Shown: positions 1 through 9,835 of the stretch, piece by piece
Position numbering within the stretch: the first letter of the stretch is position 1
Layout of the letters: the number at the start of each line of letters is the position of its first letter
Assembly: GCA_019308995.1 (NCBI GenBank)
Contig: JAFDHD010000005.1
Coordinates: forward strand, 1-64,000
Length of the DNA: 64,000 bases
Source of the DNA: Deltaproteobacteria bacterium
GTDB taxonomy: Bacteria; Desulfobacterota; Desulfarculia; Adiutricales; JAFDHD01
Reading direction: 5' to 3'
Position numbers and translations under genes: made by a program
Notes under the pieces: model-generated
Database searches by the model: none
Told to the model about the DNA's origin: nothing
Seen by the model: the letters and a program-made list of their open reading frames with translations, nothing else

Positions 1-1149
1 TGGTGCAACACCTGCATCCTTCCGAAAGACTCGATACCCAAAGGAGTTATCTGGGGTGAATCCCCGACCTTCAAGCCCACAAGGGTTGCTCCTCCGGGAA
101 CCGGCCCCTTCGAGGTGGTCGAGTACCAGCAGAAGCTTCAGGCGGTCTTTGCGCGGCATAAGGACTACCATATTTCCGGGTTGCCTTACCTGGATCGGGT
201 AATCTTCAAATGCATTTCGAAAACTCAACCTCGAACCATGGCTCTTCGCGCTGGCAATCTGGATTACATTTTCGGTGTAGAATCAAATTACGCCAGCGAG
301 CATCTTAAGGGTCATTTAGGAAAACTTGACGATCCTGAGCAGCCCCCGCCGGTTTATATCGAAAAAGATAAGATTTTCATTTGGGCCCGGCAAACCGAGT
401 CAACGCATGCCTTATTTGCTAATAGTCATGATAAATTGGGAGATTCTCCGTTTAGGGATGTCAGAGTCCGGAAGGCCTTGGACCTTTGCATTGACCGCAA
501 AGTGTTAACCAAAGTACTGTACGATAAACTGATGGTTCCCACGATTCAGGGTTTTGAGCCCGCCGTTTCACCATGGGGATTTGAGGATATCAAACCAAAA
601 CCACCGGACATTGAAAAGGCGAAAAAGCTGCTTGCTGAAGCAGGATATCCCAATGGCCTGGATGTGGTATTTCACATTACACCAACCTGGGGTAAACAGG
701 ACCTCATGGCCCAGATTGTTCAGCAGATGGCCAAGCCGGCCGGATTCCGCATGAAGATTGTTCCGGAGGTGGGGTTGCAGTATTGGAGTCATATCAGGGC
801 GCGAACCTACCATATCATGGTCTATGGCCTGATGGGTGAGGACCCCATGAACTTCTACCACTACTACCTCCATACCCGCCCGGAAAAACCGTATGACGGC
901 TATGCCTTACTTGGGGGGAAGGATAAGGTCATGGATCAACTCTTAGATGATATGGCTGGTGAAGTAGACTTCCAGAAACGAAAGGCCAAGTTCAAGAAGG
1001 TCGTCTTGAGGTGCAATGAAAAGGCCTATATCATTCCTTATGGAAATTCGGTGTCGGTCGCGGGTTGGAGCGAAAAGGTAAAAAACTTTAAGCCTCAGAA
1101 TTATTATTTCCCGGAGCAGGCCTTTAGAGAAGCCTGGATCGAAAGATAA
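1..1149 (+). CDS. ABC transporter family 5 solute-binding protein, C-terminal part (partial at 5' edge)
   Basis: The reading frame is open from base 1, so the gene starts upstream of the window. About 382 residues are visible. The stretch DVRVRKALDLCIDR and the following segment on a few-residue gain of a Pro-rich linker (KLLAEAGYPNG) are typical of SBP_bac_5 proteins (DppA/OppA type), which bind peptides, nickel chelates or other small solutes outside the membrane and deliver them to a DppBC permease. It ends 362 bases before a complete dppBCDF-like set on the same strand, so it is very probably the binding protein of that transporter. The substrate cannot be read from the sequence. Confidence 0.9.
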   Translation, partial: WCNTCILPKDSIPKGVIWGESPTFKPTRVAPPGTGPFEVVEYQQKLQAVFARHKDYHISGLPYLDRVIFKCISKTQPRTMALRAGNLDYIFGVESNYASEHLKGHLGKLDDPEQPPPVYIEKDKIFIWARQTESTHALFANSHDKLGDSPFRDVRVRKALDLCIDRKVLTKVLYDKLMVPTIQGFEPAVSPWGFEDIKPKPPDIEKAKKLLAEAGYPNGLDVVFHITPTWGKQDLMAQIVQQMAKPAGFRMKIVPEVGLQYWSHIRARTYHIMVYGLMGEDPMNFYHYYLHTRPEKPYDGYALLGGKDKVMDQLLDDMAGEVDFQKRKAKFKKVVLRCNEKAYIIPYGNSVSVAGWSEKVKNFKPQNYYFPEQAFREAWIER

Positions 1150-1511
1150 CCATAACCAGCGGTTTTTTGGTTTTAAAATGGGTCAGGCCGGCCTGACCCG
1201 AGGATAAAGTTTATTGGTATTTAAAAAATGGGTTGACTTAAAAAGAGTTATGTAATAAAGAAGCATCCAATATGGTTAATAGGGTCTTAAAAGATAGGTA
1301 ATTTTTTGCAGTCATAGCAGAACCACGGTTATCAGGTGCGTCTAGCAAAAGGAATTTTATAAAAATTGGTATGCATCATCCATTTCCAGTTCTTATGCCT
1401 AGCGCTCCCCCCTGGAAACCAGCTTACATAGATCACCTTAATTAAAACCCTTCTTTGTTTATGGTGTTTAGTGGTGATTTACTACACATATGGCTTTGAG
1501 GTGACGTGGAA
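1150..1511 (+). other. Gap between the binding protein and permease genes: palindrome and weak promoter
   Basis: This 362-base gap holds a perfect 20-bp palindrome right after the binding-protein stop (listed separately). It also holds a weak sigma70-like pair: TTGACT at 1233-1238, a 17-base spacer, and TAAAGA at 1256-1261. No open frame of note was seen. The palindrome plus promoter would fit a layout where binding protein and permeases are expressed at different levels. Confidence 0.35.
1180..1199. repeat. Perfect 20-bp palindrome after the binding-protein gene
   Basis: GGGTCAGGCCGGCCTGACCC is its own reverse complement. As RNA it would form a strong GC-rich hairpin about 30 bases after the stop codon. 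There is no T-run directly behind it, so it is more likely an mRNA-stabilising or partial-termination hairpin, or a protein-binding site, than a classical terminator. Confidence 0.55.
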
Positions 1512-2465
1512 ATGAGTTTTACTCAATTCCTGATACGAAGGCTTCTATTCGTTGTACCCACTATCTTTCTGGTCACTGTCGCTGTATTTTCCATCCTTCA
1601 ATTGGTTCCGGGCGACCCTGTTGACGCGTTGCTGGAAGAGGGGATGCAGGATGAGGAGATGCGGGAAATCATAATCAAGCAGTACGGTTTTGATAAGCCG
1701 ATATACGTTCAATACCTTCGGTGGATGGGGAAGGTGCTACAGGGTGATCTCGGAAGTTCGATCCTGCATGCCAGGCCGGTCTCGGAGATAGTAGGCGACG
1801 CCCTTCCGCGTACGGTTTACCTTACTATTGCCGCCATGGCGATTGCATTGATCATCTCTTTTCCCCTCGGTATCTTTGCCGCGGTAAACCGCAAGTCCTG
1901 GGTGGATTATACAGCGCAAGTCACTGCATTAATCGGGTTATCCGTGCCCGGGTTCTGGGCCGCCTTGATGTTGATGCTCTATTTCGGCCTTATGTTAGGG
2001 TGGTTCCCGGTGGTGGGCTATACGCCTCCCACTGAAAATTTTACTGACTTTCTGCACCATCTGACCCTTCCGGCTTTTACTCTCGGGCTGGAGATGGTGG
2101 CTGTTCAGACCAGGATGACGCGTTCAACCATGCTGGATGAGCTGAACAAGGATTATGTCCAGACTCACCGCTCTCAAGGCCTGCCTGAGAGACAGATCAT
2201 TGCGCGTTATACACTTAAAAACGCCATGATACCCACTTTGACCATTGTTTCGATTCGTTTTGCCGCGCTCCTGGGGGGTACGGTGGTTATCGAGTCTGTG
2301 TTTGCCTGGCCCGGGATCGGTCTCACGATCTATGACGGCATTATGACCAAAGATTTTCCAGTGGTTCAGGGCGGGATACTGGTGCTGGCCTTTTCATTCA
2401 TCTTTATAAATCTATTGGTGGATATCGGCTACAAATGGCTGGACCCCCGTATTGTGCTTGAATAA
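1512..2465 (+). CDS. ABC transporter permease, DppB/OppB type
   Basis: About 317 residues, the normal DppB length. The N-terminus (FLIRRLLFVVPTIFLVTV) is the characteristic first membrane helix, and five more hydrophobic segments follow. The loop motif TRSTMLDELNKDYVQTHRSQG with its downstream EXXAXXXG-like region (GLPERQIIARYTLKNA) contacts the ATPases. The ATG at 1512 is chosen over the GTG at 1506 because GAGGTGA at 1498-1504 is correctly spaced only from the ATG. It is the first gene of a tight permease-permease-ATPase-ATPase run. Confidence 0.93.
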   Translation: MSFTQFLIRRLLFVVPTIFLVTVAVFSILQLVPGDPVDALLEEGMQDEEMREIIIKQYGFDKPIYVQYLRWMGKVLQGDLGSSILHARPVSEIVGDALPRTVYLTIAAMAIALIISFPLGIFAAVNRKSWVDYTAQVTALIGLSVPGFWAALMLMLYFGLMLGWFPVVGYTPPTENFTDFLHHLTLPAFTLGLEMVAVQTRMTRSTMLDELNKDYVQTHRSQGLPERQIIARYTLKNAMIPTLTIVSIRFAALLGGTVVIESVFAWPGIGLTIYDGIMTKDFPVVQGGILVLAFSFIFINLLVDIGYKWLDPRIVLE

Positions 2466-2482
2466 AGAGGCGAATAAAAGAT

Positions 2483-3385
2483 ATGGATCAAGATAGAACA
2501 ATATTTATGGAAACCGGCTTGAAGGGGGACGTCGCCCGACTTTTTCGGCGTTTCTGGTCATCCCTCGGCCTCCTGTCCGAGTCCCGCCTCGCCCTGGTCG
2601 GGTTAATTATTTTCACCATTGTGATGGTTATTGCCTTGATTGCCCCGTGGCTGGCTACGCACGATCCCCTCCATGGAGACTACCTTAGCATCAACGCCTC
2701 GTCAAGCCGTGCGCACTGGCTGGGTACTGATAACCTTGGGCGGGACATTTACTCCAGACTGGTGTATGGCGCCCAAAACGCCATGCTGGTGGCCTTCATC
2801 GTTGTACCCCTGGGTATGTTCGTGGGAGTCATTATAGGAGGGATCCCAGGCTATTTCGGCGGTAAGGTTGACAACATTATGATGCGTTTTACCGATGCCG
2901 CGCTCTCCTTTCCCGGTTTGATTATATTCATGGCCATTTTAGCCATACTCGGGCCGGGCCTGTGGCAGGTCATCCTGGCTTTGATCCTGGGGGGAACGCC
3001 AAGTCTGGTTCGATTCACCCGCGGCCTGGTCCTTGCGGAACGAGAAAGGGATTACGTCAAGGCCGCCAAACTGATTGGTGAGAATGACCTCCGCATACTC
3101 TTCAGACAGGTCATCCCCAATGTCTCTTCACCATTAATCGTTATGGCCACCGTCAGGCTCGGCGGGACCCTGCTGATCTTTGCCGGCTTAACTTACCTGG
3201 GCCTGGGGCCTCCACCCCCGGAACCCAGCTGGGGGCTGATGCTCAATGAAGCCCGGGACCTCATGGAAACAGCGCCCATGGTGGCCGTCTATCCAGGGCT
3301 GGCCATCTTTGTAACTGTTCTGGGCGTGAATCTTCTTGGAGATGGGCTTCGAGACGTTTTGGACCCGAGATTGTCGGAAAAATGA
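2483..3385 (+). CDS. ABC transporter permease, DppC/OppC type
   Basis: 300 residues. It has the DppC N-terminal pattern of a cytosolic tail, one membrane helix and the periplasmic stretch HWLGTDNLGRDIYSRLVYGA, which is a hallmark of DppC/OppC. The C-terminal half is the six-helix BPD_transp_1 domain, ending in DVLDPRL. It starts 17 bases after the DppB-like gene and overlaps the next gene by four bases (ATGA), which implies translational coupling. Confidence 0.93.
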   Translation: MDQDRTIFMETGLKGDVARLFRRFWSSLGLLSESRLALVGLIIFTIVMVIALIAPWLATHDPLHGDYLSINASSSRAHWLGTDNLGRDIYSRLVYGAQNAMLVAFIVVPLGMFVGVIIGGIPGYFGGKVDNIMMRFTDAALSFPGLIIFMAILAILGPGLWQVILALILGGTPSLVRFTRGLVLAERERDYVKAAKLIGENDLRILFRQVIPNVSSPLIVMATVRLGGTLLIFAGLTYLGLGPPPPEPSWGLMLNEARDLMETAPMVAVYPGLAIFVTVLGVNLLGDGLRDVLDPRLSEK

Positions 3386-4353
3386 GTGAAAATCAGGAAT
3401 TTCTCGTTGTAAAGGATCTGTGTGTCTCCTTTTATCTCAGAGCCGGTATCTTACAGGCCATTAGAGGGGTAGACTTAAATCTCAAGGCCGGAGAAACCAT
3501 TGGCGTTGTGGGCGAATCCGGCTGCGGAAAGAGTGTCATGGCCAAGGCCATCATCCGCCTCAACCCCACCCCCCCGGCCAAAACCACGGGCGAGGTGTAT
3601 CTGGACGGTATTGATGTCTTTTCGCTCTCAAAAGGACAGATGCGGGACGTTCGAGGGACCAAGACGTCCATGATCTTCCAGGAGCCCATGACGAGCCTTA
3701 ACCCGGTCTTCAATATCGGCCAGCAGATGACTGTCGTCATGACGACGCATTTAAAGATAACAAAAGCAGAGGCCTTGGACAAGGCGATCGGACTCCTGGG
3801 AAAAGTCGGCATCCCCTCGCCCAAGGAACGCCTGAAACAGTATCCGCACGAGCTTTCAGGCGGCATGCGGCAGCGGGTCATGATGGCCATGGCCCTTTCC
3901 TGTGATCCAACCCTCTTGATCGCCGATGAACCCACCACCGCACTGGATGTGACTATTCAGGCCCAGATCTTAGACCTGCTGGCTGAGACGATAAAAACGC
4001 GCGGCATGTCTTTGATGTTGATCTCCCACGATCTGTATGTGGTCGCCGATGCCTGTGACAAAATTTGCATTATGTACGCCGGGCGGCAGGTCGAGAGGGG
4101 GCCGACCGAAGAGGTTTTTAAAAACCCGCGTCATCCTTACACCATTGGGCTGAAGGAGTCGCAGCCCGCTATTGGGGAGAAAAGAGACTACCTGAAACAG
4201 ATTCCCGGAATCGTGCCTGATATGCTTCAGGTGCCATCCGGGTGCGCCTTTCACCCCCGGTGTAGTTATGCTGAAGAAATATGTAAAGGCAAAATCCCGG
4301 AACTCAAAGATGTCGCCCCGGGGCACTCAATCGCGTGTCACCTGTTTGATTAG
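3382..4353 (+). CDS. ABC transporter ATPase, DppD/OppD type
   Basis: 323 residues. Walker A GESGCGKS lies at about residues 44-51, the signature LSGGMRQR in the middle, and Walker [13 protein letters not shown] follows. The C-terminal oligopeptide-transporter extension carries the Cys-rich pattern GCAFHPRC...C...C typical of OppD/DppD. It powers import together with the DppF-like ATPase that follows. The start overlaps the stop of the DppC-like gene. Confidence 0.95.
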   Translation: MSENQEFLVVKDLCVSFYLRAGILQAIRGVDLNLKAGETIGVVGESGCGKSVMAKAIIRLNPTPPAKTTGEVYLDGIDVFSLSKGQMRDVRGTKTSMIFQEPMTSLNPVFNIGQQMTVVMTTHLKITKAEALDKAIGLLGKVGIPSPKERLKQYPHELSGGMRQRVMMAMALSCDPTLLIADEPTTALDVTIQAQILDLLAETIKTRGMSLMLISHDLYVVADACDKICIMYAGRQVERGPTEEVFKNPRHPYTIGLKESQPAIGEKRDYLKQIPGIVPDMLQVPSGCAFHPRCSYAEEICKGKIPELKDVAPGHSIACHLFD

Positions 4354-4367
4354 TAAGACTGAGGATA

Positions 4368-5357
4368 ATGGCTGAAGTCATGACCACTGATACGAAAACC
4401 GGTTTCGACCAGAACACCCCGATTCTTGAAACCAGAAACCTTTGTAAATACTTCACCGTAAGATCCAGAGGCAAAAAGGTCGCACTCAAAGCCGTAGATG
4501 AAGCGACCCTGAAAATCTATCCGGGCAAAACACTCGGCCTGGTCGGTGAAAGCGGTTCTGGTAAATCCACCATCGCCTTCACCATAGTCCAGCTTCACAA
4601 ACCAACCTCAGGCGATATCCTCTTTGAAGGACAGTCCGTGGCCCACCTGAAAGCCCGAGCCTTAAAAAATTTTCGCCAACACGTCCAGATGGTCTTCCAG
4701 GACCCATACAGCTCTCTTGATCCGCGCCAGATGCTCAAGACCATCGTCGAGCGTCCCTTAAAGCTGCATACGGATCTTAATAGCGCGGCTCGTCTGGATA
4801 AGATTATCGAGATTCTGAATCAGGTTGGCCTGGACACAGGCCAGCTTTATAGATACCCTCATGAGTTTAGTGGGGGGCAGAGGCAGAGAATTGCCATGGC
4901 GCGCGCCCTGGCGGTCAATCCTCAGATGGTCGTCTGCGATGAGCCGGTCTCAGCCCTGGATGTGTCGGTCCAGGCCCAAATACTCAATCTCCTTAAAAAA
5001 CTGCAGGAAGACCTTGGCCTGGCCTACCTCTTCGTTGCCCACGATCTCAACGTGGTGCGGCACATTTCTCATGAGGTCGCGGTGATCTATATGGGTTGCA
5101 TTATGGAAACCGCGCCCACCGAGGAACTCTTCAATAACCCGACTCATCCTTACACTCGAGCCCTCTTAGCCTCCATGCCAGGGCTGGAGAGAAAGGATGC
5201 GAGCGTAAGATTGATCGGGGAAATCAGTTCGCCTATTGATCCACCTCCTGGATGCCGGCTCGCTTCCAGGTGCTCGGTGGCCAAAGAGGAATGCCACCGG
5301 ATAACGCCAGAGTTAAAAGAAGTATCGCCCGGGCATATGGTAGCCTGCCTTTTTTAA
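4368..5357 (+). CDS. ABC transporter ATPase, DppF/OppF type
   Basis: 329 residues. Walker A GESGSGKST is at about 60-68, the signature is [15 protein letters not shown], and Walker B is [14 protein letters not shown], which is the DppF/OppF version. The C-terminal extension has the GCRLASRC cysteine pattern. It begins 14 bases after the partner ATPase gene and closes the transporter operon. The convergent acyl-CoA ligase ends 40 bases further on. Confidence 0.95.
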   Translation: MAEVMTTDTKTGFDQNTPILETRNLCKYFTVRSRGKKVALKAVDEATLKIYPGKTLGLVGESGSGKSTIAFTIVQLHKPTSGDILFEGQSVAHLKARALKNFRQHVQMVFQDPYSSLDPRQMLKTIVERPLKLHTDLNSAARLDKIIEILNQVGLDTGQLYRYPHEFSGGQRQRIAMARALAVNPQMVVCDEPVSALDVSVQAQILNLLKKLQEDLGLAYLFVAHDLNVVRHISHEVAVIYMGCIMETAPTEELFNNPTHPYTRALLASMPGLERKDASVRLIGEISSPIDPPPGCRLASRCSVAKEECHRITPELKEVSPGHMVACLF

Positions 5358-5396
5358 GGCTGTTTTGAATACACGGTATTAATATCTCTTCCCAAA

Positions 5397-6947
5397 TTAC
5401 TCGCCTGCCTCTTTCCGGCTTTCCCTGTCAATGAGCCTTTTCCTCAATTCAGTCCTTAACACCTTGCCAATGGGACTTTTAGGCAAAGCGTCCACAAATT
5501 CTATATATTTTGGTTTTTTAAAACTTGCCAGATTCTTCTTTGAAAACTCGATAACCTCCTCCGCCGTCATCTGCTCCTCATTTTTTAATACCACGGCCGC
5601 ACAAACCTTCTCGCCCCAAACCTTATCCGGCGCACCATAAACCGCGACCTCCACAATCTTGGGATGGCGATAGAGAATATCCTCAACTTCCTTGGGATAA
5701 ATGTTTTCCCCGCCGCTGATGATCATGTTTTTCTTTCTTTCAACAATATACAGAAACCCGTCCTCGTCAAATCGGCCGAGGTCCTCAGTGTAAAGCCAGC
5801 CGCCTCGAAGCGCTTCAGCCGTTTTTAGAGGATCCTTGTAATATTCCTGCATGACGTTAGGGCCGCGCACAATGATCTCTCCAACCTCCCCCGGGGCGAC
5901 ATCGCCGCCTTGCTCGTCCACAACGCGCACCTGGATGGAAACCGGCGGCAGACCGACGGAGTAAGGCTTTGATGCGGTGTACTCTTCCGAGCGGGATGTC
6001 GTACCGCCGCAAGTCTCGGTCATGCCGTAATTTTCAATAATACCTGCCTTTGAGAAAACCTTTTTCAGTTTGTTTCTCGTCTCATCGGGCATCACCTCGG
6101 AACCGGACATAAGATATCTCACCGAGCTCACGTCATAGCGATCAATATCTGGTTGCTGAAGAATCATATTGTAAACGGTGGGGGGATTCCCAAGTCGGTT
6201 GACCTTCTCCTTATGGATGAATTCAAGCATCTTTTGCGGGTCGAACTCCTTGAGAATAATGAGGGCAGTTCCATTAAAGATGTTACCGGTAAGGTTGGCA
6301 ATAGAACCGGCGTGAAAGAGCGGATAGACCGTCAGCGACTTCATATCAGGCTCATCTTTCCTCCCGGCGGCGGCGTTTATGTTCATCCAGACCCAGTTCT
6401 TATGCGTGGCCACCACTCCTTTTGGCTTGCCCGTGGTCCCGGCGGTATACAAAATGGTGGCTATCTCATCTTCTTTGACTTCTCCTGGCGGCTCCTTGGT
6501 GGATTGTCCCGGTAATTTGGCCTCTAAGTCCATGAAACCCTGGGAGGGATTCCTCCCAAAAGAAATGAGCCTCTTGACCTTTTTGATTTGAGGTTTTATC
6601 TGGTTGATGACATCCTCGAATCTATTCAGAAACAGAATGGTGGAGGCGTCGGAATGATCAATAATATAGATGAGTTCTGCTGGCGATAATCGAATGTTCA
6701 ATGGGACAAGGACGGCCCCCATCCGCCAGACGGCATAAATGGACTCTACAAGCTCCATGCAGTTGGTGGCAAGGATTGCGACATGATCGCCCCTCTTTAC
6801 CCCCAGGGCCAGCAGGGCGTTGGCTCTCTGGTTTGCGCGATCATTAAGCTGAGAAAAGGTAGCTCGCGCGTCCTCGAAAATAATTGCCTCATTATGAGCA
6901 AACTTGCTGGCATTCGTACTCAGAATGGAACTGAGCGTCATTTCCAT
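5397..6947 (-). CDS. AMP-dependent acyl-CoA ligase (long-chain fatty-acid-CoA ligase type)
   Basis: 516 residues, ANL superfamily. It activates a carboxylic acid with ATP and CoA. The P-loop-like A3 motif YTAGTTGKPKGV, the A5 region NYGMTETCG and the A7/A8 hinge YTEDLGRFDEDGFLYIVER are all present, as is the catalytic-lysine segment near the C-terminus (LPKSPIGKVLR). The ATG at 6947 follows GGAGG with an 8-base gap. The acid cannot be identified. Convergence with the peptide-type transporter, repeated near 54-62 kb, suggests the two functions may be linked. Confidence 0.92.
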   Translation of the reverse strand: MEMTLSSILSTNASKFAHNEAIIFEDARATFSQLNDRANQRANALLALGVKRGDHVAILATNCMELVESIYAVWRMGAVLVPLNIRLSPAELIYIIDHSDASTILFLNRFEDVINQIKPQIKKVKRLISFGRNPSQGFMDLEAKLPGQSTKEPPGEVKEDEIATILYTAGTTGKPKGVVATHKNWVWMNINAAAGRKDEPDMKSLTVYPLFHAGSIANLTGNIFNGTALIILKEFDPQKMLEFIHKEKVNRLGNPPTVYNMILQQPDIDRYDVSSVRYLMSGSEVMPDETRNKLKKVFSKAGIIENYGMTETCGGTTSRSEEYTASKPYSVGLPPVSIQVRVVDEQGGDVAPGEVGEIIVRGPNVMQEYYKDPLKTAEALRGGWLYTEDLGRFDEDGFLYIVERKKNMIISGGENIYPKEVEDILYRHPKIVEVAVYGAPDKVWGEKVCAAVVLKNEEQMTAEEVIEFSKKNLASFKKPKYIEFVDALPKSPIGKVLRTELRKRLIDRESRKEAGE

Positions 6948-7350
6948 GATCTAACCTCCGTTTTTATTTTCTCAATGATATTTTCTTTTTGTTTTCACAG
7001 GCCGGGTTTAGCATTAAAGACCCTGTTGCTTCTTGCGTTTTCGTTGAATCTTTTACTCATTCATGAGATACATAATAGACATGATCAATAAGACTCTTAA
7101 TACTCTGATAAGGCGCTGTCTAAATAAATAGTGGGCTACCTGACCATTGTCAATTAAATTTACCTCTCGATTTGAAGAAAGTTGACTTTAATACTGGATT
7201 TTAAGAGCATTGTCTTGTTTCAACTAGGGTTTTACCAGGAGGCGGTTACCCTTATTGATAAAATATGGTAATAATCAGAAACAAAGATTCTGTGCCTGTA
7301 TTTTGGCGGTCAGAGCTACATAATTTCAACGATCAGAAGTGAGGCGAATC
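6948..7350. other. Divergent intergenic region between acyl-CoA ligase and FMN dehydrogenase genes
   Basis: About 400 AT-rich bases between two divergently oriented genes, so promoters for both should lie here. I see the ribosome binding sites at the two ends but no convincing -35/-10 pair, no RNA gene and no credible open frame. Confidence 0.5.
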
Positions 7351-8316
7351 ATGAATCTGAGTGAAATCTACGAGAAAGGCGCAAGTATTATTAATGAGCA
7401 GGACTACGGCCTTTTGCTTGAAGGGGTGGAGACAGGATTTGTTCTAACCAATAACCGACGGGTCATGGATCGTTACACCTTCAGGCAGATGGTAATTGAC
7501 GCCTTTGAAGCTTCCACAAGGTGTCAGGTTCTGGGAGTGGAACTGGCCACGCCGGTGATCATGTCGGCCATAACCATGCCCATCCCGGCCATTGCTGCTG
7601 ACGGTCTCATGAAGGTGGCCCTGGGCCTCAAGGAAGCCGGTTCCCTGATGTGGACCGGCACCCCTGTCCCCGGAAACCTGAAGGAGCTCGCCGCGACCGG
7701 CGTTCCCTTCGCCTCCACGGTTAAACCTTTCAAGGATCGAAAAAGGGTTTTTCAGGAGCTGGAACGTGTCCAGGATGCAGGCGTCACCTGGGCCGGTATC
7801 GAAATTGACGTTGGTTATGGAACCAAGATCAAGGACAGGGCCATTGTCTCTGACTGCGCGCCGCTATCTCTGACTGAACTGAAAGAGATCAGAAGAGCTG
7901 TTTCCGGAATCCTTGTATTCAAGGGCGTGCTGAGCCGTGCCGACGCCTCCAAGGCCATTGAAGCCGGCGCAGACGGAATCGTGGTCTCCAACCATGGGGC
8001 CCATACCCTTGACTACCTCCCTCACCCGTTCCAGGTCATGGATGAAATCATGGAGGTTGCGCAAGGAAACACGGTGGTCATGGTGGACGGCGGATTTCGG
8101 CGCGGCAGCGATGTCCTGAAGGCATTGGCCTTTGGAGCCTCCCTGGTGGGCCTGGGCAGACCGATCCTTTATGCTCTGGCCGCTGACGGCCAGGCGGGCG
8201 TCCAAAGTCTCGTCGAGGAGATTACGGCTGAACTGAAACGGATTATGAGCATGGTCGGCGCTAAAGACCCGGGCAGCGTCAGCCGTGAAACCTTGATATC
8301 TGATGGAGGAGAATGA
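7351..8316 (+). CDS. FMN-dependent alpha-hydroxy-acid dehydrogenase family protein (atypical active site)
   Basis: About 321 residues with a TIM-barrel fold of the lactate/glycolate oxidase family. The family lysine is in LVFKGVL (about residue 191). The catalytic-histidine loop is SNHGAHTLD (His about 215) and the phosphate-binding part is VDGGFRRGSD followed by FGASLVGLGRP. In canonical members the histidine loop reads SNHGGRQLD, whose arginine holds the substrate carboxylate. Here that position is histidine, so a different substrate is likely. The start at 7351 follows GTGAGG at 7339-7344. It overlaps the next gene by four bases (ATGA), so the two products probably act together. Confidence 0.8.
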   Translation: MNLSEIYEKGASIINEQDYGLLLEGVETGFVLTNNRRVMDRYTFRQMVIDAFEASTRCQVLGVELATPVIMSAITMPIPAIAADGLMKVALGLKEAGSLMWTGTPVPGNLKELAATGVPFASTVKPFKDRKRVFQELERVQDAGVTWAGIEIDVGYGTKIKDRAIVSDCAPLSLTELKEIRRAVSGILVFKGVLSRADASKAIEAGADGIVVSNHGAHTLDYLPHPFQVMDEIMEVAQGNTVVMVDGGFRRGSDVLKALAFGASLVGLGRPILYALAADGQAGVQSLVEEITAELKRIMSMVGAKDPGSVSRETLISDGGE

Positions 8317-9674
8317 TGATTTCAAATTTAAGCAGCAGCGATAAAAGCAAGAAGTCTGTTCCGTGGGCAACCCTGCCTCTCGGACCGGCTGAACTTTATG
8401 ACATGAAAGAAATTCTTGACGAAAATACTCTGGAAACTAACATTATAAAAGATGAAATTATTGAAAGCACGGCCCGGCCCGGAAAAAAGGTGCGCCTTAT
8501 CCACCTGACCTTCACCAGCCAGAACTGGCATGGGTTTGTCTGGAATCATACCGCCCATATTTATGTACCGGATGATTACAAGAATAAAGGAAACGTGGGT
8601 ATCATCGGAACTGCCTGCTCTTTCTGGGACGAGGATTCTGAAAGGGCGTTTATCCAGGATACAGGTCTGGGAACTGAGGCGGAATATGCCGAAGGCACTG
8701 CTCTGGACCTCGAGACACCTATTATGATCTTCCCAACTCCCCCGGAAGAAATCAATGGCATGCACGAATCAGACCTTATGGGCTACGCCATGGGCAAGGT
8801 CGTTGAGACCGGCGACATTACCTGGTATGGCTACCACGCCATAGCCAAGTCCTATCTTCGGGCCATCACCCTTCTGCATTCCCTTCCAGACATACAGGCC
8901 AAGCGGGCGGTTCTTTTTGGCTGTTCCAAGAGAGGCAATGCGGTCTGTGTTGCCACGGGAGTGGACCCGGAGCGAGTGGCCGGGGTTATGCCCACCTGTT
9001 ATCCAGGCGGGAATCACCTGTACATGATCGCCATGAAGTTTGCTCAGCTTGGTCCGGATATAGGCGGACCCTTTGAAGAAAGGGAAGGGCCCGGATACCA
9101 GCCTGCGTCAGTATTACTCCGCGCAATGAACACACCTCTGGGATTTCTATTGCTGCTGTATTTCGACCCTTATCTCTGGCGGGACAAAATCAAAGCCTCT
9201 TATATGCTGGCTCTAGGAACCAATGACGAATTTTACGGCCTGGGTACGCCTAACGAAATGATCAATCAACTTCAAGGCGATAAGGCCTTTCTGGCTGTGG
9301 ACAACCTTCCCCATACCTGGGTATCGGAAAAACATCTGGCCGCGTGGAGAACGTGGCTGGCCCATACTTTTTACAAACGAAAAATTCCAACAGTGGAAGT
9401 GGATGCTGAAACCACCTCTTCCAGATTGAACGTAAAAGCCGAGATCAAGTCTGAAACTTCGATTCAAGGAGTTAAGCTCTTTTATGCCTATAATCAGACA
9501 ACAGACTGGCGCCTGACTACCTGGTTTTCTTCCCCCATGAAGGCTGAAAATGAAATTTATTATGCCCAATTAGAGTTGAAACCAGGCGAAAGCCTTGCCT
9601 ATTATGTTGAAGTGGAGGACACCGGCCTGGGCGGTCCCGGATATATAAGCTCACTGGTTGAAATTATTAAATAG
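8313..9674 (+). CDS. PhoPQ-activated protein (PqaA)-like alpha/beta hydrolase
   Basis: 453 residues. The sequence resembles the PhoPQ_related/PqaA family: the nucleophile elbow GCSKRG puts Ser at about 205, LGTNDEFY supplies an Asp at about 305, and NLPHTW a His at about 334. No signal peptide is seen, unlike some family members. A C-terminal region of roughly 100 residues looks like a beta-rich domain. GGAGGA just upstream and the ATGA overlap with the FMN enzyme gene indicate coupled translation. The substrate is unknown; an ester or peptide bond is possible. Confidence 0.75.
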   Translation: MMISNLSSSDKSKKSVPWATLPLGPAELYDMKEILDENTLETNIIKDEIIESTARPGKKVRLIHLTFTSQNWHGFVWNHTAHIYVPDDYKNKGNVGIIGTACSFWDEDSERAFIQDTGLGTEAEYAEGTALDLETPIMIFPTPPEEINGMHESDLMGYAMGKVVETGDITWYGYHAIAKSYLRAITLLHSLPDIQAKRAVLFGCSKRGNAVCVATGVDPERVAGVMPTCYPGGNHLYMIAMKFAQLGPDIGGPFEEREGPGYQPASVLLRAMNTPLGFLLLLYFDPYLWRDKIKASYMLALGTNDEFYGLGTPNEMINQLQGDKAFLAVDNLPHTWVSEKHLAAWRTWLAHTFYKRKIPTVEVDAETTSSRLNVKAEIKSETSIQGVKLFYAYNQTTDWRLTTWFSSPMKAENEIYYAQLELKPGESLAYYVEVEDTGLGGPGYISSLVEIIK

Positions 9675-9835
9675 AATTATTTAAGGGATATACGATTCAC
9701 TCTAATTTTTCTCCTGTTAAACAGGCGGAGGATCTATTCTAAAAAAGGATGAACCGGGCCATTTCAAACAAGAAAGGATGGCGAACAGGCTTGACCCCGT
9801 GTCGGTACGAACTTGACAACCAGCGCCTGCGGGCA

